From contig SXRC01000037.1 in assembly GCA_005793655.1 (NCBI GenBank), positions 1 to 10,528 of the forward strand: a stretch of DNA of 10,528 nucleotides. The letters run 5' to 3'. Source of the stretch: Actinomycetota bacterium (GTDB lineage Bacteria > Actinomycetota > Actinomycetes > Nanopelagicales > Nanopelagicaceae). Below are positions 1 through 6,970 of this stretch, piece by piece (the stretch's first letter is position 1; each line of letters opens with the position of its first letter). Below the pieces are notes generated by a model. That model searched no databases. It was not told the origin of the DNA and saw only the letters and a program-made list of their open reading frames with translations. The position numbers and the translations under genes are program-made.

Positions 1-263
1 AAGAGATTCATCCAGAGTATGGTCCGGTTGCATTTAGAGATTTCAGCACCGGCGACATCTTTTTAACTAAATCAACTTTAGTTAGTAAGCCAGGTTTAAA
101 GACCGTTGAAATTCAAGGACAGACTGTGCCAGTTATTGAGGTTGAAGTAAGTAGCTACAGCCATCCCTTCTACACAGGCACTCAAAGAATTCTTGATACT
201 GGTGGGCGAATTGCCAAGTTCCAGGAGCGAGCAGCAAAGGCGAATAAGTCCAACCCTAAGTAG
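1..263 (+). CDS. rpmE: 50S ribosomal protein L31, type B (C-minus), 5'-truncated by window
   Basis: This is the C-terminal 86 residues of L31, a small protein of the 50S subunit that helps bridge the subunits. Only the first few codons are missing: the visible part opens with EIHPEYGPV, close to the family's usual start. The signature SHPFYTG lies at visible residues 53-59, followed by QRILDTGGRIAKF. The zinc-binding cysteines of C-plus L31 (a CxxC pair and the Cys before HPFYTG) are absent. The longer middle segment, FLTKST followed by VPVIEVEVSS, is typical of the zinc-independent type B form. The gene sits directly upstream of prfA, where many Actinobacteria carry a zinc-binding rpmE. It is followed after 9 bases by a strong terminator. 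Identity is secure, and the type B assignment follows from the missing cysteines. Confidence 0.93.
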   Translation, partial: EIHPEYGPVAFRDFSTGDIFLTKSTLVSKPGLKTVEIQGQTVPVIEVEVSSYSHPFYTGTQRILDTGGRIAKFQERAAKANKSNPK

Positions 264-272
264 TTTTACTCT

Positions 273-316
273 AGAGAGTACATCGACATCGAAAGATGTG
301 ATGTGCTCTCTTTTTT
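273..316 (+). terminator. Rho-independent terminator after rpmE
   Basis: Bases 273-290 and 295-311 form a stem of 17 base pairs closed by a GAAA tetraloop (291-294). It contains one bulged G (285) and one G-T wobble (279/305). The outer arm is AGAGAG paired with CTCTCT, and a run of T follows to base 316. It lies between the rpmE stop and prfA, so it should end transcription of rpmE. It is read in the + direction. Confidence 0.93.
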
Positions 317-353
317 ATTAGAGCAAAGAAAATATTAATGAAGGGAGGATGCG

Positions 354-1433
354 ATGGAACGGTTTGCAAAAGTTAATGAGCTAGTAGCTGAGTATGAATC
401 TTTAGAGGCGCAAATGGCAGATCCTGCAATTCATGCTGATCAAAATAAGGCTAGATCTTTGGGTAAACGTTACGCTCAACTTGGTCCAGTGATTGCCGGA
501 TATCGGGCATACAAACTTGCCGAAGATGATTTGAATGCCGGTAAAGAGTTAGCAGAGGTTGACTCTGCTTTTGCATCTGAACTTACTAGCCTGGAAAGCA
601 TCAAGGATGCTGCGGCTGCAACTTTAGAGGAGCTGCTATTACCTCGAGATGCTAATGATGATCGTGATGTGATTATGGAGATCAAAGCTGGCGCCGGCGG
701 TGATGAGTCTGCGATTTTTGCCGGTGATTTATTTCGAATGTATTCACGCTTTGCTGAAAAACAGGGTTGGAAGGTGGAGGTTATCGATACCACTCCTAGT
801 GATATGGGTGGCTATAAAGATATGTCTATTGCGATTAAATCTAAAGGAGTTGCTAAACCTGGACAGACTCCTTACGCAAAATTAAAGTTTGAAGGTGGTG
901 TACATCGAGTGCAACGAGTGCCAGAGACAGAGTCACAGGGGAGAATCCACACCTCAGCTGCTGGAGTTTTAATACTTCCAGAGGCTGAAGAGATTGATGT
1001 TGATATTAATATGAATGATTTACGAATTGATGTTTATCGCTCATCTGGCCCAGGGGGTCAAAGCGTTAACACCACGGACTCTGCGGTAAGAATTACCCAT
1101 ATTCCAACTGGGATAGTAGTTTCCTGTCAAAATGAAAAAAGCCAACTACAAAATAAGGAATCAGCCCTTCGCATTTTAAGAGCTCGCATGCTGGCAGCAG
1201 CCCAGGAGGAGGCAGATCGAATTGCATCGGTAGAACGTAAGAATCAAGTGAGAACTGTTGATCGAAGTGAGCGAATTAGAACTTATAACTTTCCAGAGAA
1301 CCGCCTAAGTGATCACAGGGTTAATTACAAGGCAAATAATTTAAATTCAGTCATGGATGGAGATTTAGAAGCGGTAATTCAATCACTAATTGATGCAGAT
1401 AGAACTGCAAAATTATCAGCAGGTAACTCTTGA
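354..1433 (+). CDS. prfA: Peptide chain release factor 1 (RF1)
   Basis: RF1 recognises UAA and UAG in the ribosomal A site and triggers hydrolysis of the peptidyl-tRNA ester. The 359-residue product has the usual full length. The codon-reading PxT motif is PET at residues 190-192, within HRVQRVPETESQGRIHTSA, and marks RF1 rather than RF2. The catalytic GGQ is at 234-236 within SSGPGGQSVNTTDSAVR. The C-terminal stretch RSERIRTYNFPENRLSDHR is also characteristic. The ATG is preceded by AAGGGAGG (341-348) at good spacing, which supports the start. Its TGA stop (1431-1433) overlaps the TTG start of prmC, whose product methylates the GGQ glutamine, so the two are probably translated together. Only 37 bases separate it from the upstream terminator, so it needs read-through or a promoter very close by. 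No oddities appear in the protein. Confidence 0.98.
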   Translation: MERFAKVNELVAEYESLEAQMADPAIHADQNKARSLGKRYAQLGPVIAGYRAYKLAEDDLNAGKELAEVDSAFASELTSLESIKDAAAATLEELLLPRDANDDRDVIMEIKAGAGGDESAIFAGDLFRMYSRFAEKQGWKVEVIDTTPSDMGGYKDMSIAIKSKGVAKPGQTPYAKLKFEGGVHRVQRVPETESQGRIHTSAAGVLILPEAEEIDVDINMNDLRIDVYRSSGPGGQSVNTTDSAVRITHIPTGIVVSCQNEKSQLQNKESALRILRARMLAAAQEEADRIASVERKNQVRTVDRSERIRTYNFPENRLSDHRVNYKANNLNSVMDGDLEAVIQSLIDADRTAKLSAGNS

Positions 1434-2284
1434 AAGAGCTGCTAAGAGCAGCATTTTCGCAATTTGAAAAGAATCAAATTGCACTAGTAGATGCTGAGTT
1501 ATTGCTAGCACACTTACTTGGGGTTTCTAGAAAACAAATCCACAGTCAACTTATAGAGCTGCCTGCGGATGAGCGAGAAAAAATATCTGCAGAATACAAT
1601 GAGTTAGTTCAACAGCGCTTGTTAGGCAGACCTGTTCAATACATAACTGCAAGTGCCCCATTTAGATACTTAGATTTAGCTGTAGGTGAGGGTGTTTTAA
1701 TTCCAAGACCGGAAACTGAACTAATGGTTGATTGGGTAATTGGTTTTCTTAATTCATCAAAGGATAAGGATCTACCAAAGAGTGTGATCGATTTAGGCGC
1801 TGGAAGTGGTGCAATAAGTATTGCGATTGCCTCAGAGGCACTATTGAAAGGCCTGAAAGTTACAGTGGTGGCGGTAGAAAAATCACCACAAGCTGCAATA
1901 TGGTTAAATAAAAATATAGCAAAATACGATTTACCAATCAGGGTGGTAATTGATGATGTCACCACCGCACTTCCTGAGGTAAAAGCTGATTTAGTTGTTG
2001 CTAATCCACCATACATACCTGATGATGAAAAGTTACCGCTGGAGGTGGAGAAATATGAACCAGTGATTGCTTTGCGTGGTGGTCCAGTAGATGGAATGCA
2101 GATTCCACAGCAATTTATCCAAGCAGCACAGCGTTTATTAAAATCTGGCGGCTTCTTCATAATGGAGCATCACGAAAAGCAGGGTGAACTAATTAGAAAA
2201 ATCTTGGCTCAAGATTTCCTACCTGCTCAAACTCACGCTGATCTGACTGGTCGCGATAGATTTACCAGCGCAATCAGGCGATAG
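1430..2284 (+). CDS. prmC: Peptide chain release factor N5-glutamine methyltransferase
   Basis: PrmC (HemK) transfers a methyl group from S-adenosylmethionine to the glutamine of the GGQ motif in RF1 and RF2, raising termination efficiency. The 284-residue protein has an N-terminal helical domain (about 1-75) that binds the release factor. It then has the family signature IPRPETE (91-97), the SAM-binding loop DLGAGSGAI (121-129) and the catalytic NPPY (192-195) that holds the target glutamine. The stretch EPVIALRGGPVDG (210-222) is also typical. The start is TTG overlapping the prfA stop as TTGA, with an AGG at 1421-1423 as a plausible ribosome binding site. This start gives a normal N-terminus, and I see no better one. 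A small difference is EHHEKQ (246-251), where many homologues have EHG or ELG before the Gln. Confidence 0.95.
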   Translation: MKELLRAAFSQFEKNQIALVDAELLLAHLLGVSRKQIHSQLIELPADEREKISAEYNELVQQRLLGRPVQYITASAPFRYLDLAVGEGVLIPRPETELMVDWVIGFLNSSKDKDLPKSVIDLGAGSGAISIAIASEALLKGLKVTVVAVEKSPQAAIWLNKNIAKYDLPIRVVIDDVTTALPEVKADLVVANPPYIPDDEKLPLEVEKYEPVIALRGGPVDGMQIPQQFIQAAQRLLKSGGFFIMEHHEKQGELIRKILAQDFLPAQTHADLTGRDRFTSAIRR

Positions 2285-2291
2285 GAACGAA

Positions 2292-2951
2292 ATGGCCGAG
2301 CGGTTTGATTTAAAAAATCCAAGAGATGTTGAATTTAATGATGCACTTGAGGCTGCGCTTAGTTTTATCAGAGCAGGTGAAGTCATAGTGGCAGCGGCTG
2401 AGCATGGTTATGTCTATCTTGCAAATGCCTTTGATCAAGAGGCAGTTGCTGCTATTCACATTTTAAGAGGAAATCCCAGTGGTGTGGCTTTGCAAGTTTT
2501 TATTGCAGAAAGCAAAGTTGCATTAGGAATTACCCCCACATTAACTATTCAACAACAGGAGATATTAGACAAATTTTGGCCTGGATTGCTTTCAGTCACC
2601 GTAAGATCGCAACCTGGCCTGACTTGGAATCTAGGGGATGAGAGACGATTAGGAAAAGTGAATATCCGTGTACCCAATCGAAAATTTATAAATGCTATTT
2701 TGCAGCAGTCAGGACCACTTGCAATTTCTTCAGCTGCATTAATTGGCTCTGAAACAATTTTAGATTTAGCTAATCTGCCAGTTTATGAAAGTGATATCAG
2801 CGCAGTGTTTAATGAGGGTGCCTTAAACAAAGGCGAACTATCTACCTGGCTAGAGTTTTCTGAGAAAGAGATCACACTTAAGCGAATAGGTGCGATAGGT
2901 ATTGAGCAATTACTGCCACTGATTCCAACAATTTCTACCTCAAACCTTTAG
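2292..2951 (+). CDS. YrdC/Sua5-family protein with degenerate active site
   Basis: The position after prmC and the overall pattern match the actinobacterial Sua5/TsaC family (L-threonylcarbamoyladenylate synthase, first step of tRNA t6A synthesis). Framework segments are kept: FWPGLLSVTVRSQPGLTWNLGD (about 95-116), NIRVP (124-128) and GPLAISSA (141-148). By hand alignment with the family, the catalytic motifs are not kept. PTDTVYG appears as AAEHGYV (35-41), KGR as RGN (59-61), the SxN asparagine as Ala149, and PSTIVD as LSTWLE (183-188). These residues bind ATP, threonine and bicarbonate, so synthase activity is doubtful. The frame is nonetheless open over 219 codons with normal composition, which argues for a maintained protein rather than a decaying pseudogene. 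The ribosome binding site AGGA (2283-2286) overlaps the prmC stop. The family assignment is firm, but the function is unknown. Confidence 0.82.
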   Translation: MAERFDLKNPRDVEFNDALEAALSFIRAGEVIVAAAEHGYVYLANAFDQEAVAAIHILRGNPSGVALQVFIAESKVALGITPTLTIQQQEILDKFWPGLLSVTVRSQPGLTWNLGDERRLGKVNIRVPNRKFINAILQQSGPLAISSAALIGSETILDLANLPVYESDISAVFNEGALNKGELSTWLEFSEKEITLKRIGAIGIEQLLPLIPTISTSNL

Positions 2952-2960
2952 GCTTAGCAT

Positions 2961-4241
2961 ATGTCCCGCTTTGAAAAGTACTATGGGCCAGATTTTAATT
3001 CATTAGAAAAACAGGATCCTGAGATCGCTGCAGTTGTAATTTCAGAGCTTGTCCGTCAGCGCCAAGATGTGCAGTTAATTGCTAGTGAAAATTTCACTTC
3101 ATCAGCAGTACTTGCAGCAATGGGCTCAACACTTTCAAATAAATATGCTGAGGGATACCCAGGCAAGCGATATTACGGTGGCTGTGAAGAGGTGGATAAG
3201 GTTGAAATAATTGGAATTGATCGTGCAAAAAAATTGTTTGGCGCAGAGCATGCAAATCTACAACCGCATTCAGGAGCAAGTGCCAATGTTGCTATTTATC
3301 AAGCATTCACTAAGCCAGGTGACACAATTTTGGCAATGTCGTTGCCACATGGTGGCCATTTAACCCATGGTTCAAAGGTAAATTTTTCTGGTAAGTGGTT
3401 CAATGCTGTTTCATATGGCGTTCGTCAAGATAATGAATTAATCGATTACGATCAATTGCGAGATCTTGCACTCGAGCACAAACCAAAAATGATTTGTTCA
3501 GGTGCCACCGCTTATCCCAGCTTGATTGATTTTGAAAAAGTTCGGCAGATTTGTGATGAAGTTGGTGCAATTATGTGGGTGGATGCTGCTCACTTTATTG
3601 GCTTAGTTGCCGGTAAAGCGATTCCATCGCCTGTGCCATATGCAGATGTGGTCTCATTTACAACCCACAAGGTACTTCGCGGTCCAAGAGGTGGCATGAT
3701 TTTGTCGAAAGACAAGCATGCAGCTGCCATTGATAAAGCAATATTTCCGGGCATGCAAGGTGGGCCGATTATGAGCGCAGTTGCTGGCAAGGCAATAGTT
3801 TTAAAAGAGTGTGCAACAGCTGAATATCAAAGTTATGCCAAAAAAGTGATTGAAAATTGCCAAGAGCTTGCGAAGAGTTTAGAAAATGAGGGAATGCGTG
3901 CGGTCTCTGGTGGCACTCAAACTCATCTTGCCTTAATTGATATTCGTTCTACAGGTGTAACTGGCAAAGTTGCTGATGAAAGATGTGGGCTATCTGGTAT
4001 TACCCTTAATAAAAATGCCATTCCATATGATCCACAAACCCCAACAGTTACCAGCGGCATAAGAGTTGGAACAGCGGCAACTACAACTCAAGGTATGGGC
4101 AAAAATGAAATGAAACAAATCGCATCATTGATTGCACGAGCTATAAAAGAGGGTGAGAATGAAGTCAAAGCTAAGGCAATTAGAGCTGAAGTTCACCAAT
4201 TAACTAATCAATTCCCGGTCTATCCTGAACTAAAAAACTAA
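2961..4241 (+). CDS. glyA: Serine hydroxymethyltransferase
   Basis: This cytoplasmic PLP enzyme interconverts serine plus tetrahydrofolate with glycine plus 5,10-methylenetetrahydrofolate, the main entry to one-carbon units. The 426-residue product is full length. Visible motifs are ASENFTS (41-47), KYAEGYPGKRYYGGCE (61-76), the PLP-contacting WVDAAHFIGLVAGK (206-219) with Asp208 and His211, and FTTHKVLRGPRGG (233-245) with Lys237 as the Schiff-base lysine. The C-terminal NKNAIPYDP and TSGIRVGT are also typical. The ATG lies 9 bases after the preceding stop, with only a weak AGG (2950-2952) in front, so coupling to upstream translation is likely. glyA also sits between the sua5-type gene and wecA in Streptomyces as I recall it. 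The protein tyrosine phosphatase gene I recall from that interval is absent here. Confidence 0.98.
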   Translation: MSRFEKYYGPDFNSLEKQDPEIAAVVISELVRQRQDVQLIASENFTSSAVLAAMGSTLSNKYAEGYPGKRYYGGCEEVDKVEIIGIDRAKKLFGAEHANLQPHSGASANVAIYQAFTKPGDTILAMSLPHGGHLTHGSKVNFSGKWFNAVSYGVRQDNELIDYDQLRDLALEHKPKMICSGATAYPSLIDFEKVRQICDEVGAIMWVDAAHFIGLVAGKAIPSPVPYADVVSFTTHKVLRGPRGGMILSKDKHAAAIDKAIFPGMQGGPIMSAVAGKAIVLKECATAEYQSYAKKVIENCQELAKSLENEGMRAVSGGTQTHLALIDIRSTGVTGKVADERCGLSGITLNKNAIPYDPQTPTVTSGIRVGTAATTTQGMGKNEMKQIASLIARAIKEGENEVKAKAIRAEVHQLTNQFPVYPELKN

Positions 4242-4253
4242 TCACCCAAAGCA

Positions 4254-5336
4254 ATGCGTGAGTATTTAGTAACCATATTACTTGCAGCACTAATCACTTA
4301 TTTAATTACTCCGATCGTAAGAGATCTTGCGATTAAGGCTGGGGCGGTAACTGAAATCCGCGCCCGAGATATACACCTTCAACCCACTCCCCGCTGGGGA
4401 GGATTGGCAATGTGGTTGGCAATGGCGCTTACCTTGGTAATTGTTAATTATTTACCATTAATTCACAAGTCTTTTGGCAGTGATGCTACCGGTATTTTTC
4501 TGAGTGGCACTTTAATTTTATTTCTTGGCATTATTGATGATCGGTTTGATTTAGACCCAATCACAAAATTTGCCGGCCAAGCGCTGGCCGCAGGAATATT
4601 GTTGATATACGGGGTGCAAATACTATGGTTACCAATAAATGGAATAACTACTTTGCCAACAAATATTGGTCAGGTACTTACTGTTTTGTTTGTCATGGTA
4701 GTAATTAATGCGATTAATTTCGTTGACGGGCTTGATGGCTTGGCCACTGGAATTGTGATGATTTGTGCAGCATCTTTCTTTGCATTTTCCTATTTACTTG
4801 CGGTAATTAATGGACTAAATCGCGCAGGTGCCCCGTCACTTATTACTGCGGTGGTTATCGGCCTGTGTCTTGGCTTTTTGCCTCATAATTTTCATCCAGC
4901 ACAAATATTTATGGGAGATTCTGGCGCCATGTTTTTAGGATTACTAATCAGTGCATCTGCTATCACCCTAACTGGTCAGGTTGATGCATCAGCAATTACT
5001 GAAGGGAATAGTGGAACTGCATTACTGCCGTTGATGCTACCTTTTACAATTCTTGCGATTCCATTGCTTGATTTTGTAATGGCAATACTACGAAGAATTA
5101 AAGCTGGTCGCTCACCCTTTACGGCTGACCGTGAACATCTACATCACCGAATAATGCGATTTGGATTAACGCAGCAACGAGCCACAATTGTTTTATACCT
5201 TTGGACTGGCATGTTCGCACTACCCACTGTGTTAGCTGCATTTATTCCACTTTGGGTTGCAATTTTATCTGGAGTAGGAATATTTATGTTATCAACTTGG
5301 GTAATTAGTAGATTTAGGGTTAGAGAAAAAACTTAG
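4254..5336 (+). CDS. wecA: Polyprenyl-phosphate GlcNAc-1-phosphate transferase (WecA/Rfe type)
   Basis: This integral membrane enzyme moves GlcNAc-1-phosphate (sugar inferred from the family) from UDP-GlcNAc to a polyprenyl phosphate. That starts assembly of an envelope glycan; in mycobacteria it is the arabinogalactan linker. The 360-residue protein is strongly hydrophobic, with about ten or eleven membrane segments. Family motifs in order are RARDIHLQPTPRWGGLAM (36-53), the Mg-binding DD at 95-96 in IIDDRFDLD, NFVDGLDGLATG (155-166), HNFHPAQIFMGDSG (211-224) and the C-terminal cytosolic loop REHLHHRIMRFG (293-304) that helps select the sugar. The N-terminus MREYL matches actinobacterial homologues, which supports the ATG even though no clear ribosome binding site precedes it. 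It lies 12 bases after glyA. Which polymer it serves here cannot be told from the window. Confidence 0.93.
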   Translation: MREYLVTILLAALITYLITPIVRDLAIKAGAVTEIRARDIHLQPTPRWGGLAMWLAMALTLVIVNYLPLIHKSFGSDATGIFLSGTLILFLGIIDDRFDLDPITKFAGQALAAGILLIYGVQILWLPINGITTLPTNIGQVLTVLFVMVVINAINFVDGLDGLATGIVMICAASFFAFSYLLAVINGLNRAGAPSLITAVVIGLCLGFLPHNFHPAQIFMGDSGAMFLGLLISASAITLTGQVDASAITEGNSGTALLPLMLPFTILAIPLLDFVMAILRRIKAGRSPFTADREHLHHRIMRFGLTQQRATIVLYLWTGMFALPTVLAAFIPLWVAILSGVGIFMLSTWVISRFRVREKT

Positions 5337-5337
5337 T

Positions 5338-5757
5338 ATGAGCGATACCAAACTTTGGAAAGGGGCAATTGTCCCAGCATCAATTACTGCAATTATTCTA
5401 ATAATTGTTATTGGATTTATTAAGGGAAAATCTGGTTTAGTTGGTGCGGTATTGGCATCTTTTACGGTGCTGATATTTTTTAGCATACACCTTTTAGTTG
5501 CACGAATCTCTCGTGATTTAGATCCAATGATTACTATGGCACTTGCAATGTTCTCCTATTTTGCCAAAGTGATATTGATGGGAGTTTTCCTATTTTTGGT
5601 AACAAAATACACAGATCGAAGTACAGTTGACCGAGGCAGTTTTGCCATTTGCGCTATTTTGATTACCATGGCGTGGTTATCTGGTGAAATTTCTAGCTTC
5701 TTAAAGTTGCGAGCTCAATTACCGCTACCAAGTGGGAAGGAAGAAAGTAATGAGTAG
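5338..5757 (+). CDS. Small membrane protein of the atp operon, AtpI-like
   Basis: This 139-residue protein has four predicted membrane segments at about 10-28, 33-55, 64-90 and 100-122, and a short charged C-terminus. It lies between wecA and the ATP synthase genes, the place of Rv1303 in Mycobacterium tuberculosis and of atpI in Streptomyces. AtpI proteins are thought to assist assembly or stability of the c ring and are not part of the finished enzyme. The start is one base after the wecA stop, with only a weak purine-rich stretch in front, so its translation probably depends on wecA. The tail overlaps the start of the next gene by 8 bases. Assignment rests on topology, size and context, as the sequence is poorly conserved in this family. 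Confidence 0.72.
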   Translation: MSDTKLWKGAIVPASITAIILIIVIGFIKGKSGLVGAVLASFTVLIFFSIHLLVARISRDLDPMITMALAMFSYFAKVILMGVFLFLVTKYTDRSTVDRGSFAICAILITMAWLSGEISSFLKLRAQLPLPSGKEESNE

Positions 5758-5974
5758 ATCAAAATCTAACAACGACGATATAAATAATTCTCAAAATGAA
5801 GAAAATGCGTTGTGGTCGATTGTTGGCTACCTGCTATCTGGACTGATGATTTGGGGTGGGATTGGCTGGGGCTTAGATAGATGGCTGGGAACTACCTATC
5901 TGGTGTTGGTGGGGATGTTGCTAGGTGCTGGCTCATCCATATATTTAGTCTGGCTGCGCTTTGGGCGGGATTAA
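5750..5974 (+). CDS. AtpZ/AtpI-type small membrane protein
   Basis: A 74-residue protein with a polar N-terminus rich in Asn, Ser and Asp (1-20) and two membrane segments (about 22-41 and 49-68). The glycine pattern GGIGWGLDRWLGTTYLVLVG (36-55) and the later LGAGSS resemble the AtpZ family of putative F1Fo-associated small proteins. In Bacillus-type operons such proteins have been linked to Mg2+ or Ca2+ handling. I chose ATG at 5750 over the in-frame GTG at 5732 because AAGGAAG (5737-5743) lies at ideal spacing in front of the ATG. The start overlaps the end of the preceding gene by 8 bases, a sign of coupling. Function is inferred from family resemblance and position only. Confidence 0.75.
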   Translation: MSRSKSNNDDINNSQNEENALWSIVGYLLSGLMIWGGIGWGLDRWLGTTYLVLVGMLLGAGSSIYLVWLRFGRD

Positions 5975-6142
5975 GATCACTAAACCCGCAAGGTCTGGGA
6001 TTTTAGCCTGGATAAATTTCACATTAATCTAATTTACCTAATAGGGTTTCGCCCGTAGCCGTAATCCCCAAATGGCTAGAGCAGAATTTGAAGTGGCAAG
6101 AAATACCCTGCAGGTTAAGTGATTAACATTTTGGAGATTTAC
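5975..6142 (+). other. Non-coding leader before atpB
   Basis: A gap of 168 bases (144 if atpB began at 6119) in a region where other gaps are at most 52 bases from prfA on. It is AT-rich in its first half. It carries weak promoter-like elements: TTTAGC (6002-6007) with TAATCT (6025-6030) at 17-base spacing, or TTCACA (6018-6023) with a poor downstream -10. A small GGG-TTTCG-CCC hairpin sits at 6044-6054. No T-run terminator is visible. A 16-codon ORF (6072-6122) lacks a ribosome binding site. The likeliest role is a promoter and 5' leader for the structural atp genes, but no element is strong. Confidence 0.4.
6131..6137 (+). promoter_or_regulatory. Ribosome binding site deciding the atpB start
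   Basis: TTGGAGA, with GGAG at 6133-6136, lies 6 bases before GTG 6143. The upstream in-frame GTG at 6119 has only AGG (6112-6114), 4 bases away, which is too close for efficient use. The GTG at 6143 is therefore preferred. Confidence 0.65.
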
Positions 6143-6922
6143 GTGGGCGTACGGTTAGCAAGTGAGGATGGCTTCAAGCCACCGAGTACAGCCGACTTTG
6201 AATTACCACCAGTTTTTGCTGACAACCCATTTACCACCAAACCAGTCTTTTTAGTTTTCTTCTCCGTAATTTTAATTTCAGTATTTTTTATTCTTGCTTC
6301 AAGAAAAGCTGCAATAGTTCCATCAAAACTGCAATTTGCGGGTGAATCCGTTTATGGCTTTGTTAGAAATGATCTGGCTAGAGATGTAATCGGTCATGAA
6401 TTCATGCGATTTGTGCCATACCTATTCACACTCTTTACTTTCATCTTGACTAATAATTTATTTGGAATTATTCCATTTCTACAGTTTCCAACAATGTCTA
6501 GAGTTAGCTTTCCTTATGTATTAGCAATGTTTACCTTTGTTATTTTCCATTATGTAGCAATTAAACATAAAGGATTAATTGCCTATCTAAAAGAAATTAT
6601 GTTTATGCCAGGAGTTCCAAAGCCGGTCTATATTTTGCTTACACCAATTGAAGTGGCTACCTACTTCTTGGTCAGGCCGCTAACCCTTTCACTGCGGTTA
6701 TTTGCAAATATGTTTGCTGGCCACCTACTGCTCCTAGTTTTCATCCTGGGCGGAGAACACCTACTGCAGGGGGTAATTGGCTTGAAATTAGTATCACCAT
6801 TTGCTTTTGCCTTCGGAATTGCGCTGACCTTCTTCGAATTTATGGTTCAGTGCCTGCAGGCATATATCTTTACTCTGTTGACCGCCCTCTATATTGCGGG
6901 TGCGTTAGCGGATGAGCACTAA
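6143..6922 (+). CDS. atpB: ATP synthase Fo subunit a
   Basis: Subunit a forms the two half-channels that carry protons to and from the c ring. From GTG 6143 the protein has 259 residues. Membrane segments fall at about 35-52, 90-111, 119-142, 161-202 (two helices) and 216-255 (two helices). The essential arginine is in TLSLRLFANMFAGH at residue 185, the counterpart of Arg210 in E. coli. The last helix pair keeps MVQCLQAYIFTLL, with the conserved Gln of that region. The N-terminus DFELPPVFADNPFTTKP has the FELPP-like entry seen in actinobacterial a subunits. A longer version from GTG 6119 would add 8 residues but has a poorer ribosome binding site. It follows a long leader and is 48 bases upstream of atpE. 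Confidence 0.95.
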   Translation: MGVRLASEDGFKPPSTADFELPPVFADNPFTTKPVFLVFFSVILISVFFILASRKAAIVPSKLQFAGESVYGFVRNDLARDVIGHEFMRFVPYLFTLFTFILTNNLFGIIPFLQFPTMSRVSFPYVLAMFTFVIFHYVAIKHKGLIAYLKEIMFMPGVPKPVYILLTPIEVATYFLVRPLTLSLRLFANMFAGHLLLLVFILGGEHLLQGVIGLKLVSPFAFAFGIALTFFEFMVQCLQAYIFTLLTALYIAGALADEH

Positions 6923-6970
6923 AAGAAAAAAAATAAACGAAACCACCAACTAAGAAAGAAGGAAAAGAAA
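6923..6970 (+). promoter_or_regulatory. A-rich translation leader of atpE
   Basis: This 48-base gap is almost free of T and G outside the ribosome binding site, and is dominated by A with some C. It ends in AGAAGGA (6957-6963), 7 bases before the ATG. Such unstructured, A-rich leaders commonly raise translation, which fits the need for several c subunits per complex. The enhancer role is inference; the composition is seen directly. Confidence 0.55.

Noticed and set aside
476..793. Antisense open frame of 105 codons opposite prfA
   Set aside because: It is contained in prfA, rich in Ser and Ala from reverse reading of biased codons, and has no motif.
1636..2160. Antisense open frame of 174 codons opposite prmC
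   Set aside because: It lies wholly inside a gene with all PrmC motifs intact on the + strand. Its translation is low in complexity, rich in Ser, Thr and Pro, with no recognisable domain.
5732..5749. GTG at 5732 as the start of the atpZ-like gene
   Set aside because: The ATG at 5750 has AAGGAAG at ideal spacing. The GTG start would place that ribosome binding site inside the coding region and add an unlikely GRKKV N-terminus.
5982..6003. Possible terminator after the atpZ-like gene (AAACCC ... GGG-A-TTT)
   Set aside because: Only three G-C pairs plus three A-T pairs with a bulge and a 9-base loop, and no continuous T-run. It is too weak to call.
6108..6860. Two copies of the palindrome CCTGCAGG (near 6108 and 6853)
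   Set aside because: An eight-base match in unrelated contexts, one of them inside atpB. No flanking similarity suggests a repeat element.
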